Part shown: piece by piece, positions 18,160 to 27,506 of the stretch | How the letters are laid out: each line of letters opens with the position of its first letter | How positions within the stretch are numbered: the first letter of the stretch is position 1 | Source of the DNA: Bacteroidales bacterium | GTDB lineage: Bacteria; Bacteroidota; Bacteroidia; Bacteroidales; F082 | Direction: 5' to 3' | NCBI GenBank assembly: GCA_017651645.1 | Contig: JAGCCO010000008.1 | Span: 101,381-165,380 of the forward strand | Length of the DNA: 64,000 nucleotides | Position numbers and translations under genes: made by a program | Notes under the pieces: model-generated | Databases searched by the model: none | Seen by the model: only the letters and a program-made list of their open reading frames with translations | Told to the model about the DNA's origin: nothing

Positions 18160-18471
18160 TTATTTCAGTTCATCTATTAATGATTTAGGCTCACGACGTG
18201 TGTCCCAAAGGACAACGATTTCCAATGTGTTTTCATGGATGTAATAAACGAGTTTGTTGATGTGGTTAACCACAATGCTTCTATATTCAACTTCTGCTTC
18301 GTCCAACAAAGACTCAACTTGACCTAAATAAGGATTGTTTTCCAATAAACCAGCAACATGTAGTATTTCATTGATGAATTTTTGCTTTGACCTCTTACCA
18401 TACTCTCTTCGAATGTAATTGGAAGTTTGTTGTAAGGTCTCTTTCGCTTGAACGGACCAAATTACTTTCAT
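18160..18471 (-). CDS. ParE/RelE-family toxin
   Basis: 103 residues. The sequence VIWSVQAKETLQQTSNYIRREYGKRS, the central LLENNPYLGQVE and the C-terminal YRSIVVNHINKLVYYIHENTLEIVVLWDTRREP match the ParE/RelE fold, in which toxins either cleave ribosome-bound mRNA or poison gyrase. Which of the two this is cannot be decided by eye. It begins 5 bp after the stop of the upstream small gene at 18477-18722, the usual antitoxin-then-toxin order. The pair sits between two large C25 protease loci on the minus strand. Confidence 0.8.
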   Translation of the reverse strand: MKVIWSVQAKETLQQTSNYIRREYGKRSKQKFINEILHVAGLLENNPYLGQVESLLDEAEVEYRSIVVNHINKLVYYIHENTLEIVVLWDTRREPKSLIDELK

Positions 18472-18476
18472 GAGTT

Positions 18477-18722
18477 TCAGTTATAGTTAGGCTCTTCAGC
18501 GCAGGCGGAAATAACCTCTTCAGTTGTATAATAATAACCGTCAGCAATTTGTTTTCGTCCCGTTTCTGCCATTTGAAGTAATTCTTCTTTTGTGTAAGGC
18601 CGCATAGGGTCTTCCACCTTTTCGGCATGTTCAATTAAATGTTCGCCCAACCACTTCATATTGTTTGGCGTAAGGGTTGCATATAGGTATTCAAGTAAGT
18701 TTGTTAAGGTTGCGGTACTCAT
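18477..18722 (-). CDS. Probable antitoxin of the ParE/RelE pair
   Basis: 81 residues from the ATG at 18722 (MSTATLTNLLEYLYATL). The frame extends upstream to 18764 but that part looks noncoding. The protein is acidic and helical, with KWLGEHLIEHAEKVEDPMRPYTKEELLQMAETG and GYYYTTEEVISACAEE; the second half resembles short Bacteroidetes antitoxins that precede RelE/ParE toxins. I see no clear DNA-binding motif. The call rests mainly on its place just before the toxin and its size. Confidence 0.65.
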   Translation of the reverse strand: MSTATLTNLLEYLYATLTPNNMKWLGEHLIEHAEKVEDPMRPYTKEELLQMAETGRKQIADGYYYTTEEVISACAEEPNYN

Positions 18723-18812
18723 TTTGATTAAATTATTTGTTCGCAAAAGTACACATTTCCACAATTACAGATGAAATAATGGCCCTATTTTTTCGTTTTT
18801 AAGGAAAAGAAT

Positions 18813-18820
18813 TACTTTTG
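18813..18820 (+). promoter_or_regulatory. -7 box TACTTTTG for the TSP3 protein gene
   Basis: An exact TAnnTTTG element 26 nt before the ATG at 18846. No convincing -33 element. Confidence 0.45.
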
Positions 18821-18845
18821 CACAATAGTCCAAAACAATAATACC

Positions 18846-20078
18846 ATGAAAAAATATCTGAGTTTATTGCTGCTGCTTTTGATTCCTGCGGTTATGTTTG
18901 CACAGAAGGATGATTCTAAATACGAAAACTATAAGAAAAAATTTCATGCTTTTATGGATGAGAATAAGAGCACGGAGGAAGACGAGTATTACAAAAACAG
19001 GAAATTTAAGGAGTTTGAACCACTTAGTAAAGAAATCGTTTGTAACTATTACGACGACTTCTTCAAGTTCGTGGAGGTAGACGACTATACGCCTTACAAC
19101 GATACTTTGTACTTTACGCCTTATCAGGATTCGGTATTCCATTCACCAACGTTTTTCGAAGATTATTTTAAAATTGGTTATTATGCCACGATTGATAGGT
19201 GTAAAATTCTCAAACAAGAGAAAAAAGGAAATAAAGAAGCATTTATTTATCAAAGTGCTGAATTTGAGAATATGTTCTTTGGAGAGAATGGAATTTGGGT
19301 CGCCTATTCTGGTGACAATGGGGAAACATGGTCGTATTACTATACGGGCATCGTCCAAAAACAACCTTTGTTTGTCAAGTGGTATTCGTCGTGTCCCTTG
19401 ATTAACGAAAAGGGTGATTTGCAAATAGAGGCTTGTCTGCTTCGGCAGGGATCGAATTTCATTCATCCAGGTCCTGGACCTTCCTATCAACTTGTGAAAG
19501 ACGGTCTGTTGTTAACCTTGGATTTAGAAACCTTACGCAAGGATTCCGATGGCGATGGCTTGACGGACATTGTCGAGGCCAAGTTCCGCACCGACCCAAC
19601 CAAGGCAGATACGGATGGCGACGGCATTCCCGACAATTTGGATTTGAATCCTCGTTTTGCTTCAAATAGGACAGATAAAAGTGCCATTTTCGAGGCAATA
19701 TTGGATGATGATGTCTTGATTAATTCTTGGTCCAGTGAAGAAGAGGGAACAATCCTTCCCATTGACAAAACGACCGAAACGCACTATGTGGTGGATACCA
19801 CCGAAACCATTTTGATTGTGACGGATGAACCAGGTCTGCAAAACATCCAGCCGAAATCATGTCGCGTAATCATCCTAACCAAGGAAGAATACGAAAATGA
19901 GCCGCATTATTTCCAAAATGATTTGAACGATATGAATTTTTCACCGTTCTTTAAGGTGGACGGTAAAAAGGATACTTATTTCTTGCGCTATAATTTCAAT
20001 ACTTGGGGAGCTGAGTATTGGATGACAAAAACGGATAAGGGCTGGAAAATCGTTATGATTTCCCAATGGATTTCATGA
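18846..20078 (+). CDS. Secreted protein with thrombospondin type-3 calcium-binding repeats
   Basis: 410 residues. Signal peptide MKKYLSLLLLLLIPAVMFAQ, then an unrecognised N-terminal region rich in Tyr, Lys and Glu (residues 21-230). TSP3-type repeats (DSDGDGLTDIVEAKF and DTDGDGIPDNLDLNP) at about 233-275 should bind calcium. The C-terminal third (VVDTTETILIVTDEPGLQ ... WGAEYWMTKTDKGWKIVMISQ) is unrecognised but beta-rich. No T9SS sorting domain is present, so it may stay in the periplasm or be released. It is the only plus-strand gene among minus-strand neighbours and shares a bidirectional terminator with the second C25 gene. Confidence 0.8.
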   Translation: MKKYLSLLLLLLIPAVMFAQKDDSKYENYKKKFHAFMDENKSTEEDEYYKNRKFKEFEPLSKEIVCNYYDDFFKFVEVDDYTPYNDTLYFTPYQDSVFHSPTFFEDYFKIGYYATIDRCKILKQEKKGNKEAFIYQSAEFENMFFGENGIWVAYSGDNGETWSYYYTGIVQKQPLFVKWYSSCPLINEKGDLQIEACLLRQGSNFIHPGPGPSYQLVKDGLLLTLDLETLRKDSDGDGLTDIVEAKFRTDPTKADTDGDGIPDNLDLNPRFASNRTDKSAIFEAILDDDVLINSWSSEEEGTILPIDKTTETHYVVDTTETILIVTDEPGLQNIQPKSCRVIILTKEEYENEPHYFQNDLNDMNFSPFFKVDGKKDTYFLRYNFNTWGAEYWMTKTDKGWKIVMISQWIS

Positions 20079-20097
20079 TATGAAGTACAATATAACT

Positions 20098-20127
20098 CAG
20101 CCCGCCTGAATTTCTTCAAGCGGGCTG
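20098..20127. terminator. Bidirectional terminator between convergent genes
   Basis: Stem CAGCCCGC / GCGGGCTG with an inner TGAA/TTCA extension lies between the stops at 20078 (plus) and 20152 (minus). Confidence 0.75.
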
Positions 20128-20151
20128 ATTTCGTTTATGGCCTAATAGAAT

Positions 20152-23100
20152 TTACTCTACAATAACCTTCTTCACTTCAACACTATTTCCATTGCTGATA
20201 CGGACAAAGTATATACCCGTCTCGCTCAACTGGAGATGCTGCAAACCGTTCACCTCATTGAGGCTGAGAATTTGCTGTCCCATGGCGTTGAACACGCTGA
20301 CTTGTGAGGTCTGGCGCAACGACAAGGTGAAGTCGCCGTTTGAAGGATTGGGATATATTGAGAAGGCCCCTGAGCCTGTCGAAGGGCAGTCTTCCTCTAT
20401 ATTGAGGACGACCTCCGTGGGCGGCAGCACGATGTAATCCACCCAGACGCAGTCCTGTCCGCCCGTGGCGCCACCGTCTTTTATATAACTCCAGGTGAGG
20501 GTATGGCTGCCCTGCGGAATCATGTAGCTGACCAAAGTCCAGCCTGACTCACCAGCCCAACGACCCATGCGCTCGTCGTCGACGTAGAAGTTGAGGAAGT
20601 CGTAGCCCGTCTCAGTGGAGGTCCTCACATAGAAACTGATTTCGTTGTCGCAGGCGAAGTCGTAGTCGAGGCTAATCACGGCCTGACAGTTGTGACCCAT
20701 CTCTGTGGTGTGGGCGCAGTATTGGCCTTCGTAGACACCATGGGAAACGATCTCCCAGCCGCCTTCGCCCTCAAACTGCCAGTCGTACTTGCTGAAGTCT
20801 CCCGTCTCGAAGTCTTCCATCTCGCTGTTCACGTTGACGTAATAGGAGTCATAAATAACATAGCTTCCTGAATAAGTTGCCAGGATGAGTTCAAAGGCGG
20901 TAGCGTTCCGGATGTCCGAAATGCTGAAGAGGAAATCAACGGTGAAGGTGTCGTCGACGGCCAAGTCGCCTATGTCGAAGGTGTTCTGGTCAAAGACAAT
21001 CTCAGGCGCGGAGCAGAACACACCGAAATGAGTGTCGGGAGAGAGGCTGTGCCCCGTGTTCTTGCCCGTGAAGTGCAGCATGAGGGTCTCACCCGTGTCG
21101 GCATGGCCGTTGCCGTTGCCTTCCACTTCCTCCATGACGGTCGCGATAGGCCCAAAATCGGGGGCGTTGATGGGAATCTCGAACTGGCTCACCCATGTGT
21201 CAACGTCATCAGTGCAAGTCAGGGTGAAGGTGGCCATGAACTGGTCTGGTACATCATCGCTGACCGTAAAGGCAAAGGCGTTTTCGCGGGTTGTAGTGCT
21301 GTAGGCGTCGACAATGAGGAAGTCTGTATACCCGTTTGTGATATCGATGTACTGAGGTTGCTCGCAAGTCAAGGTGGCCGAAACGGCGTATGCACTGTAA
21401 TTGCCAACATTGCGGAAGGTCATATTAAGGTTTTGGCTCTCGTTGAAGTCCACCTGACCGTCGGGGTCGTTGAGAGTGTAGCTATCGAAGAGCACATGGG
21501 CGCAGTTGGGGTTGTCGAAGCCGATTTCGAGGTGCTGCGGCCAGCCATTCATGCCAGTGACATAGAGGTCTAGGATATCGTTGTTATTGACGGCAGCAAA
21601 GCTCAGTTCAGCCTCTCCGTTTTCATCGGTGGAGGCCATGGCAATCAGCTCCTCGCCCTTGAACAGGCGGCATTCGAAGTGGTAGACGCCATTGCCGTTT
21701 TCATCCTTCACGGTGACAGGGATGCGGTTGGTGCCGACAGGTAAGGTTGTGGCGCAGTCGATGTTGGGCGTGAAAGGCTCGTCGAACCAAGCACTGAGAC
21801 CGACATCGCCCATGGCATTGAGAGCGTAAAATGTCCAGCGCAGCACACCGATTTCGCCGTCCATGGTGATAAAGGGCGAGGTCTGTATCTTACACTCTTT
21901 CAAGGCATCGCCGAGACCAGCCAAGCGTTCATGGCAGTAGGCATCGATGAGTTCGCGGTGGTAATGTGCCGAAGGGCCGTCGCCCATTTGGTTGTACCAG
22001 CCATAGCGCGAGTTGCCGATGGCGGCCACGGCACCCGTTTGGTTCACGACCATGCGCTCTAAGATGCAGTCGTCAGCGAAGTCGCCGCAGATGCAGCCTT
22101 GGCTCTTGAAAATGAAATAGTTGTGGTCGGTACCATTGGCACCAGCAAACAGGCTCGGTGTGATGTCCCAATTGCTCCAGCCCGCCACATAACCCGTATT
22201 GGCATGGCCGAAATGGTTCACATATTGGCAGCCGTCGTTGATGGCAGCGGCTAGTTCTTCGGGATCCCACCAATGTGTAGGGGTCTCGTAGACACGTACA
22301 AAGTCGTAGTCTTCAGGGTAGCCATAAGTTGTGTAGCCATTGAAGTTGACTTCACCGATGAGGCGTTCAAGGTCTTGGCTGGCATACACGCCGTCGCCGA
22401 GGTGCTCGCCTGCCAGAATAGGTCTGCGGAACTCGCCCAAAACGGGAGAGGTCAGGTAGCTGAAGGTCTTGGAAAGGATAACCTCCAACTGGTTGGCGTT
22501 GTTGAATGGCAGGCGGGCGATGGAAAGTTCGGGCAGCAGGTCGTCCTCCCCGACTTCGCCCCATTTGTTGTCACCATCATCGTTCAAGGTGCCATCTAGG
22601 CAAGCATAATAAGAATCAGAGGGTACTTGGTCGTCGTAGCCTTCTTGGGCGTGGCACCAGAGGTTACGGTGGGGCACTAGGTTGACATCGCCGCCGAGGA
22701 GTACCATCGAGATGCCGTTGTTTTCGTATTCTTGGATGATGTAGTTACGGATTTTTTCTTTGTTGTCGCGGCCTGTCATGGCAGCGTAGATGTCTTGCAA
22801 TGAGGCGATATGGACACGAATGCCACGACCGGCATAAAGGGCCACATAATCAGCGAAGCTCTCTACATAGTTCTGCGGTGTGATAAGCAGCATCTCGTAT
22901 TCCGGTAGGTTGCCATTGCGGCGGACGTAACTGTTGAGCATCTCGGCATTTTGGGCCAAGCGGTTGATGCTGTTTCTCGTCTCAGGACGCAGCCAGAGTT
23001 TGCGGCTGTTGTCAACACGTGAGGCCTGATACTCAACCGTGACCGATACGGTCTGAGCATAACTGACCTGACCCGATGCAGGTTTGTATTTCACTGGAGT

Positions 23101-23535
23101 GAAACCACCAAAGGCAAAGGAGACCCCATTGAGTATCTGTGTGCTGATCGTGTTGAACTCTTTATTGGGATAGGCTTCGTTGGAGCGGTACAATGCCTCG
23201 TTTTTCTCGAAAACCATCGGGCTGTCATCGGAGATGGGGCGTGACTTTTGCGCAGGAATGAGGTTGTATTGGCCTTCAAGTTCGGTGAAGTCACTCAATG
23301 TCACATGGATGGCCGTGGCTTCGGTGTTGGGCGGCAACATGAGGCTGATGCTTTGCCAAGGCAATTGTGGCTCGCCGACGGTGCCGTTTTGGACGGATTG
23401 CTCAAACGAAAGCGTTTGATATTCACCGACTTGTTGAACAGCGGGCTTGCCGAAATGATAAGTGTGTGTAATGTTTTGCGCTGAAGCGAAAACACAAGCT
23501 ATTGATAGCAATAAGGTAAGGATAGGTCTTTTCAT
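20152..23535 (-). CDS. Gingipain-like C25 cysteine peptidase with T9SS sorting domain (paralogue)
   Basis: 1127 residues with the same layout as the 14680-18066 protein. Signal peptide MKRPILTLLLSIACVFASAQ; propeptide region; C25 catalytic domain (YEMLLITPQNYVESFADYVA; LVPHRNLWCHAQEGYDDQVP; ELSIARLPFNNANQLE). The catalytic His is likely in YVNHFGHANTGYVAGWSN (about 443) and the Cys in KSQGCICGDFADDCILERM (about 480). Ig-like repeats, a jelly-roll segment (MEDFETGDFSKYDWQFEGE) and a T9SS domain (YPNPSNGDFTLSL...GIYFVRI...VKKVIVE) follow. The linker before the sorting domain (CPSTGSGA) is encoded by an interspersed repeat. The strong similarity points to duplication of an ancestral gene, with the toxin-antitoxin pair and TSP3 gene now between them. 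Confidence 0.9.
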   Translation of the reverse strand: MKRPILTLLLSIACVFASAQNITHTYHFGKPAVQQVGEYQTLSFEQSVQNGTVGEPQLPWQSISLMLPPNTEATAIHVTLSDFTELEGQYNLIPAQKSRPISDDSPMVFEKNEALYRSNEAYPNKEFNTISTQILNGVSFAFGGFTPVKYKPASGQVSYAQTVSVTVEYQASRVDNSRKLWLRPETRNSINRLAQNAEMLNSYVRRNGNLPEYEMLLITPQNYVESFADYVALYAGRGIRVHIASLQDIYAAMTGRDNKEKIRNYIIQEYENNGISMVLLGGDVNLVPHRNLWCHAQEGYDDQVPSDSYYACLDGTLNDDGDNKWGEVGEDDLLPELSIARLPFNNANQLEVILSKTFSYLTSPVLGEFRRPILAGEHLGDGVYASQDLERLIGEVNFNGYTTYGYPEDYDFVRVYETPTHWWDPEELAAAINDGCQYVNHFGHANTGYVAGWSNWDITPSLFAGANGTDHNYFIFKSQGCICGDFADDCILERMVVNQTGAVAAIGNSRYGWYNQMGDGPSAHYHRELIDAYCHERLAGLGDALKECKIQTSPFITMDGEIGVLRWTFYALNAMGDVGLSAWFDEPFTPNIDCATTLPVGTNRIPVTVKDENGNGVYHFECRLFKGEELIAMASTDENGEAELSFAAVNNNDILDLYVTGMNGWPQHLEIGFDNPNCAHVLFDSYTLNDPDGQVDFNESQNLNMTFRNVGNYSAYAVSATLTCEQPQYIDITNGYTDFLIVDAYSTTTRENAFAFTVSDDVPDQFMATFTLTCTDDVDTWVSQFEIPINAPDFGPIATVMEEVEGNGNGHADTGETLMLHFTGKNTGHSLSPDTHFGVFCSAPEIVFDQNTFDIGDLAVDDTFTVDFLFSISDIRNATAFELILATYSGSYVIYDSYYVNVNSEMEDFETGDFSKYDWQFEGEGGWEIVSHGVYEGQYCAHTTEMGHNCQAVISLDYDFACDNEISFYVRTSTETGYDFLNFYVDDERMGRWAGESGWTLVSYMIPQGSHTLTWSYIKDGGATGGQDCVWVDYIVLPPTEVVLNIEEDCPSTGSGAFSIYPNPSNGDFTLSLRQTSQVSVFNAMGQQILSLNEVNGLQHLQLSETGIYFVRISNGNSVEVKKVIVE
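20368..20387. repeat. Interspersed repeat CCCTGAGCCTGTCGAAGGGC in a coding linker
   Basis: On the minus strand it encodes PSTGSG just before the sorting domain of the second C25 protease. Related copies are at 7170, 35983 and 43496. Confidence 0.75.
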
Positions 23536-23560
23536 GGAAAAAGGTGCTTAATTTGAGCCG

Positions 23561-23568
23561 CAAATGTA
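23561..23568 (-). promoter_or_regulatory. -7 box TACATTTG for the second C25 protease
   Basis: An exact TAnnTTTG on the minus strand, 26 nt before the ATG at 23535, with a TTG about 16 nt further upstream. The rest of the 272-bp gap up to 23807 contains no gene I can support. Confidence 0.45.
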
Positions 23569-23807
23569 AATATAATAATTGAACCAAGAAAAAAAAAACG
23601 TGTCTCCTGTAATAATATCTTTCCTTTGTTGTCTAACATGGTGAATGCTGCATCGAAATTGAACGCTTGATGAACGACGACAAAGAATATCATTTTGAAC
23701 TTTTTCGGGGTGAAATCAAATGTTTCTTTGTAATTTGGCGGCTTCAAAAGAGAAAACGGATTTGACAAAACCAAAAGTTGTGCCCGACACGGATAAGGGC
23801 CTGAACC

Positions 23808-25136
23808 ATGGAAGAAATGACTGGACAAATTGAACAGAAAACAAAAGAGCCAAAGCTTTTCAAGTGGGCCTTATGGTGGGGTCTTGGTATCGTTGTGTTT
23901 TGCCTTACTATTTTGATGATTAAAGGTGAGAGCTTGGAAGATCTTGGCGCTCCGATGATAGATGCCTTTTATAGAAGGATCTATCAGTTCGGCCTTTTAC
24001 CCGTCATTCTGTATGTTGGCTTAGTGGGCCCTATTATGGAGGAGTTTGTATTCAGGTCATGGGGAAACGGAAAATTGTGGACCGGCATAACATCCATATT
24101 GCTGATGGCTTTATTTGTTGCTCCTATTGGATGGTGGGTATCTTTATTGACACTGTTTTTCGGAGCCATTATTCTCATCTGTTTTAATGACGACAGGAAA
24201 AAGAAGCTGTTTTGTCTGATGATACTCTCATCCATACTTTTTGCAGTAGCTCATGCGGGCAATTACGATGGTGAGGGTCGCTGGTTTATGTTGTTCATTT
24301 CTGTTTTGCACAAATTCGGTTTTGGCCTAGTGGCTTCGTATCTGGTTATCAATTATAGTCTTTTCTGGTCGATGGTGTTACATGCGGTGCATAATTCATT
24401 GTTCGCCATACCCTTCTTCGTGGGTCTCAATGCCGTAAACAAAGAGGTGAAAGTATTTGAAAACGAGGATTTCCATCTTGAAACGCGCACGGTGTTGGTT
24501 GAAGACAAGCAGTTGGACATGTCGAACAGGTTTTATACAAATGCTGTCAAGAACACATATTTCGGGAATGCGGCTGGCTTTGCCAACCAAGCCATGTATT
24601 ATGATGTTTGGAATCAAGGTACGGATCCCAATTACGACACGGTGCTGCTTGCCAATGTAAACTATAACGAATTCCCCAAATGTCATTTCAACCTGTCGTT
24701 TAAGCAGGAACCCATAAATTATCATAGGCTTCTCAACACCCTTGTGGAAGAGGGTATGATAGAAATAGACACTACGGTGACGCAAGCGTATAGGATGTAC
24801 ATCACCGACACGACGAAGCTTGTTTATGGTCAACCGGGAGGCTTGATCAGCTATAAGATGTTGATTGGTCTGGTCCGACAGAATATCGGACTGCCTATCT
24901 ATGCGGAGATTCCGAATGACGCAAAAGGCAGCGGCAGTAATGCTTATGCGGGAAACAGCTTGTACGATAGCTTATATGTGAAGGATATAAGTTATACGAA
25001 TTACAGGCGTGATTACACCATTAACGATTTGAGGACAATCCTTGGGCCGCAAGGCATCGCCTTTGAGCCGACAGATAGGAAAATGACCGTTATTGCTGTT
25101 AAGAATACATACAATCCTTTGGAGGAGTTGGAATAA
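23808..25136 (+). CDS. CPBP-family intramembrane glutamic endopeptidase with an extra C-terminal domain
   Basis: 442 residues. The first 220 contain several membrane helices and the CPBP (Abi/Rce1-like) motifs: EEFVFRSW (EExxxR) near residue 77, FAVAHAGN, and HAVHNSLFA. These proteases act inside the membrane, for example in CAAX processing or bacteriocin immunity. Residues about 225-442 are soluble and not part of the usual family; the end (DLRTILGPQGIAFEPTDRKMTVIAVKN) recalls DUF3738, where a short domain ends in a similar LGLxLEPxxxxxxVxVID pattern. The fusion is unusual. The gene is convergent with the GH3 gene, 29 bp apart. The ATG at 23808 was kept because it precedes the first helix; the ATG three codons later is possible. 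Confidence 0.8.
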   Translation: MEEMTGQIEQKTKEPKLFKWALWWGLGIVVFCLTILMIKGESLEDLGAPMIDAFYRRIYQFGLLPVILYVGLVGPIMEEFVFRSWGNGKLWTGITSILLMALFVAPIGWWVSLLTLFFGAIILICFNDDRKKKLFCLMILSSILFAVAHAGNYDGEGRWFMLFISVLHKFGFGLVASYLVINYSLFWSMVLHAVHNSLFAIPFFVGLNAVNKEVKVFENEDFHLETRTVLVEDKQLDMSNRFYTNAVKNTYFGNAAGFANQAMYYDVWNQGTDPNYDTVLLANVNYNEFPKCHFNLSFKQEPINYHRLLNTLVEEGMIEIDTTVTQAYRMYITDTTKLVYGQPGGLISYKMLIGLVRQNIGLPIYAEIPNDAKGSGSNAYAGNSLYDSLYVKDISYTNYRRDYTINDLRTILGPQGIAFEPTDRKMTVIAVKNTYNPLEELE

Positions 25137-25165
25137 GGTATCAAGAACCTTAATTGAATCTGCAA

Positions 25166-27415
25166 TTATTCTCCAACAGCCTTAGCCCAAACATCGTGCA
25201 CTTTCCACGACTGCGCCTTCATCTTGCAGGTGGCTGTGCAACGGATGTCAGTAACGGAAGCACCAAATTGAACCTGATAAGTGCCGGCGGCTGTCTCCCA
25301 TGCCGAATGTTCATCGTTAAATGAAGCCAACTCGTATGCACTGACCTTCATAGTTATGGTTTCGGACTCACCTGGAGCCAAAAGCTTGGTCTTGGCGAAG
25401 GCTTTTAACTCGCGGGCGGGTTTCTCAAGGCCACCGTCAGGAGCAGCAACATATAACTCTACTACTTCGCGACCTGCTACTTTTCCGGTGTTTTTCACTG
25501 TAACTGAGGCTGTAAAGCCGTCTTTACCGGCTTTTACCGAAGGTTTGCTGTAGGCGAAAGTGGTGTAACTCAAGCCGTAGCCGAAGGGGTAGGAGACTTC
25601 CACATCGTTGGTTTGGAAATAGCGGTAGCCCACCCAGATGCCTTCAGCATAGTCGGTGAAGTCGACATTCTTGCGGTTGCCTCTACGGCCTTGGGTCATG
25701 TCCCAAGTGTAAGGGAAGTTCTTCGAAGAAGGGGCATCCATATAGTTGACGGGGAAGGTCATGGGCAGCTTGCCGGAGGGATTCACCTTGCCTTTCAACA
25801 GGTCGGCCACGGCGTGAGCACCTTCTTGTCCAGGTGCCCAAGGCAGCACGATGGCATCGACCAGATGTTTCCACGAAGCAGTCTCGATGACACCGACGAT
25901 GTTCAATACCACCACGACTTTCTTGCCCTCTTTGTGGTAGTTCATGCTGATGTTTTGGAGCAGCTCACGCTCGTTGGCGGTCAACTCAAAGTCATCAGGT
26001 AGCACGCGGTCAGCACCCTCGCCCGACATGCGGCCCAACACGAAGACGGCCACGTCGTTGGCTGTGGCCTGCCGCTGTATGGCTTGCAAGGCGATAGTAG
26101 GCTCCATGCGATGACGCTTGTCGATGTCCTTGCCTTCCATCTTTTCTGTCGTGGTCTGTGTGGCTTGGTAATGGCGATAGTACTCGGCTAGGTTTTCGTC
26201 CAACGTAAAACCAGCAGCCGTCATCGCCTCTTGCATGTTGGCGACATGCTCAGTGTGCACATACCCTGAACCCGTGCCGACACTCCAAAAGTCAACGGAA
26301 TTGACGCCATAAAGAGCCACCTTTTCGGCGCCTTTCAGAGGAAGGGTATTATCGTCATTTTTGAGTAAAACAATACTTTCCTCGGCACCTTTACGTGCCA
26401 CGGCGGCATGGGCTTTCAAATCGGGTTTGTTGGAGTAATTATAATGACGGAAATGCGGTGTGCGGACAATGTATTTCAGCATGTTACGCACGTTGCGGTC
26501 GAGTTCCTCTTGACTGATTTCTCCGCTATTGACGGCAGCCAGGATACGGTCAATCTCCACTTGGTTGCCCCATTCCATCAGGTCGTTGCCGGCTTTGGTG
26601 GCTTTCACGGTGTTTTCCTTCACGCCCCAGTCGGTCATCACGATGCCGTCGAAGCCCCATTCATCGCGCAACACGGTGGTAAGGAGGCCTTCGCTTTGTT
26701 GGGTGTATTCGCCATTGAGCTTGTTGTACGACGACATCACCGTCCAAGGTTTCCCTTCCTTAACAGCAATCTCGAAGTTCTTCAGATAGAGTTCCCTTAG
26801 GGTGCGTTCGTTCACACGAGCATCATTCTCTAAGCGGTTGATTTCTTGGTTGTTGGCGGCGAAGTGTTTGGCAGAAGTACCCACGCCGTTGGACTGAATA
26901 CCACGGATGTAAGCAGCAGCCATCTTGCCCGAGAGCAATGGGTCTTCGGAGTAGTACTCGAAGTTACGCCCACAGAGCGGGTTGCGGTGGAGATTCATGC
27001 CAGGGGAAAGGAGCACATCAACACCGTATTCCAACACTTCGTTACCCATGGCGGTGGTTACGGTTTCCATCAATTTTGAGTCCCATGAGCTGGCAAGGAG
27101 CGTGCTGGTGGGGAAGCCTGTGCAGTAGAAGGTCTGGTCGGTGCCTTCGCGTGTCGGCTGGATGCGGAGTCCAGCGGGACCGTCGGCAAGAACCGTCATG
27201 GGGATGCCAAGACGTGCTATCTCACGGGTATAGCCTGCGGCTCCCGGCACCAAACTTCCAGGGCCTCCTACTAATAGTTCAACTTTTTCTTCAACGGTCA
27301 TCGCGTTGAGGATCTCTTCGATGTTGTCCTCGCGAAGGGTTAGTGTATTGCTCTGCGCAAAGCTATTGATGCAGCAGGCGAAGCAAAGCATAACGATAAA
27401 GTATGTTCTATTCAT
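25166..27415 (-). CDS. Glycoside hydrolase family 3 (beta-glucosidase/xylosidase type)
   Basis: 749 residues from the ATG at 27415, which begins a signal peptide (MNRTYFIVMLCFACCINSFAQ); the frame runs nine codons further to a TTG. The GH3 N-domain barrel (PMTVLADGPAGLRI; LSPGMNLHRNPLCGRNFEYYSEDPLLSG; KHFAANNQE) carries the nucleophile Asp in GIVMTDWGVKEN. The C-domain (ESIVLLKNDDNTLPL; EGADRVLPDDFELTANERELL) and a fibronectin-III-like end (SYPFGYGLSYTTF ... GREVVELYVAAPDGG) complete the family. Probably a periplasmic enzyme removing beta-linked sugars; the exact substrate is not visible. Divergent from ddh with overlapping promoter regions. Confidence 0.93.
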   Translation of the reverse strand: MNRTYFIVMLCFACCINSFAQSNTLTLREDNIEEILNAMTVEEKVELLVGGPGSLVPGAAGYTREIARLGIPMTVLADGPAGLRIQPTREGTDQTFYCTGFPTSTLLASSWDSKLMETVTTAMGNEVLEYGVDVLLSPGMNLHRNPLCGRNFEYYSEDPLLSGKMAAAYIRGIQSNGVGTSAKHFAANNQEINRLENDARVNERTLRELYLKNFEIAVKEGKPWTVMSSYNKLNGEYTQQSEGLLTTVLRDEWGFDGIVMTDWGVKENTVKATKAGNDLMEWGNQVEIDRILAAVNSGEISQEELDRNVRNMLKYIVRTPHFRHYNYSNKPDLKAHAAVARKGAEESIVLLKNDDNTLPLKGAEKVALYGVNSVDFWSVGTGSGYVHTEHVANMQEAMTAAGFTLDENLAEYYRHYQATQTTTEKMEGKDIDKRHRMEPTIALQAIQRQATANDVAVFVLGRMSGEGADRVLPDDFELTANERELLQNISMNYHKEGKKVVVVLNIVGVIETASWKHLVDAIVLPWAPGQEGAHAVADLLKGKVNPSGKLPMTFPVNYMDAPSSKNFPYTWDMTQGRRGNRKNVDFTDYAEGIWVGYRYFQTNDVEVSYPFGYGLSYTTFAYSKPSVKAGKDGFTASVTVKNTGKVAGREVVELYVAAPDGGLEKPARELKAFAKTKLLAPGESETITMKVSAYELASFNDEHSAWETAAGTYQVQFGASVTDIRCTATCKMKAQSWKVHDVWAKAVGE

Positions 27416-27439
27416 GGCTTTATTATTTTGAAATATGCG

Positions 27440-27447
27440 CAAAAATA
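27440..27447 (-). promoter_or_regulatory. -7 box TATTTTTG for the GH3 gene
   Basis: Minus-strand TAnnTTTG match 25 nt before the ATG at 27415, inside the 91-bp divergent gap shared with ddh. Confidence 0.45.
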
Positions 27448-27460
27448 CAAAAATCCTGTC

Positions 27461-27488
27461 TTGATTTTTTGTTTTTTTTCTACTTTTG
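27461..27488 (+). promoter_or_regulatory. ddh promoter (TTG, 17 nt, TACTTTTG)
   Basis: TTG at 27461-27463 and -7 box TACTTTTG at 27481-27488, 18 nt before the ddh ATG. Confidence 0.55.
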
Positions 27489-27506
27489 CCCTTTTAATTC
27501 AAAACT

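Noticed and set aside
23569..23807. Small gene in the gap before the CPBP gene
   Set aside because: The only open frame there has no plausible start, signal or domain, and it overlaps a likely promoter.
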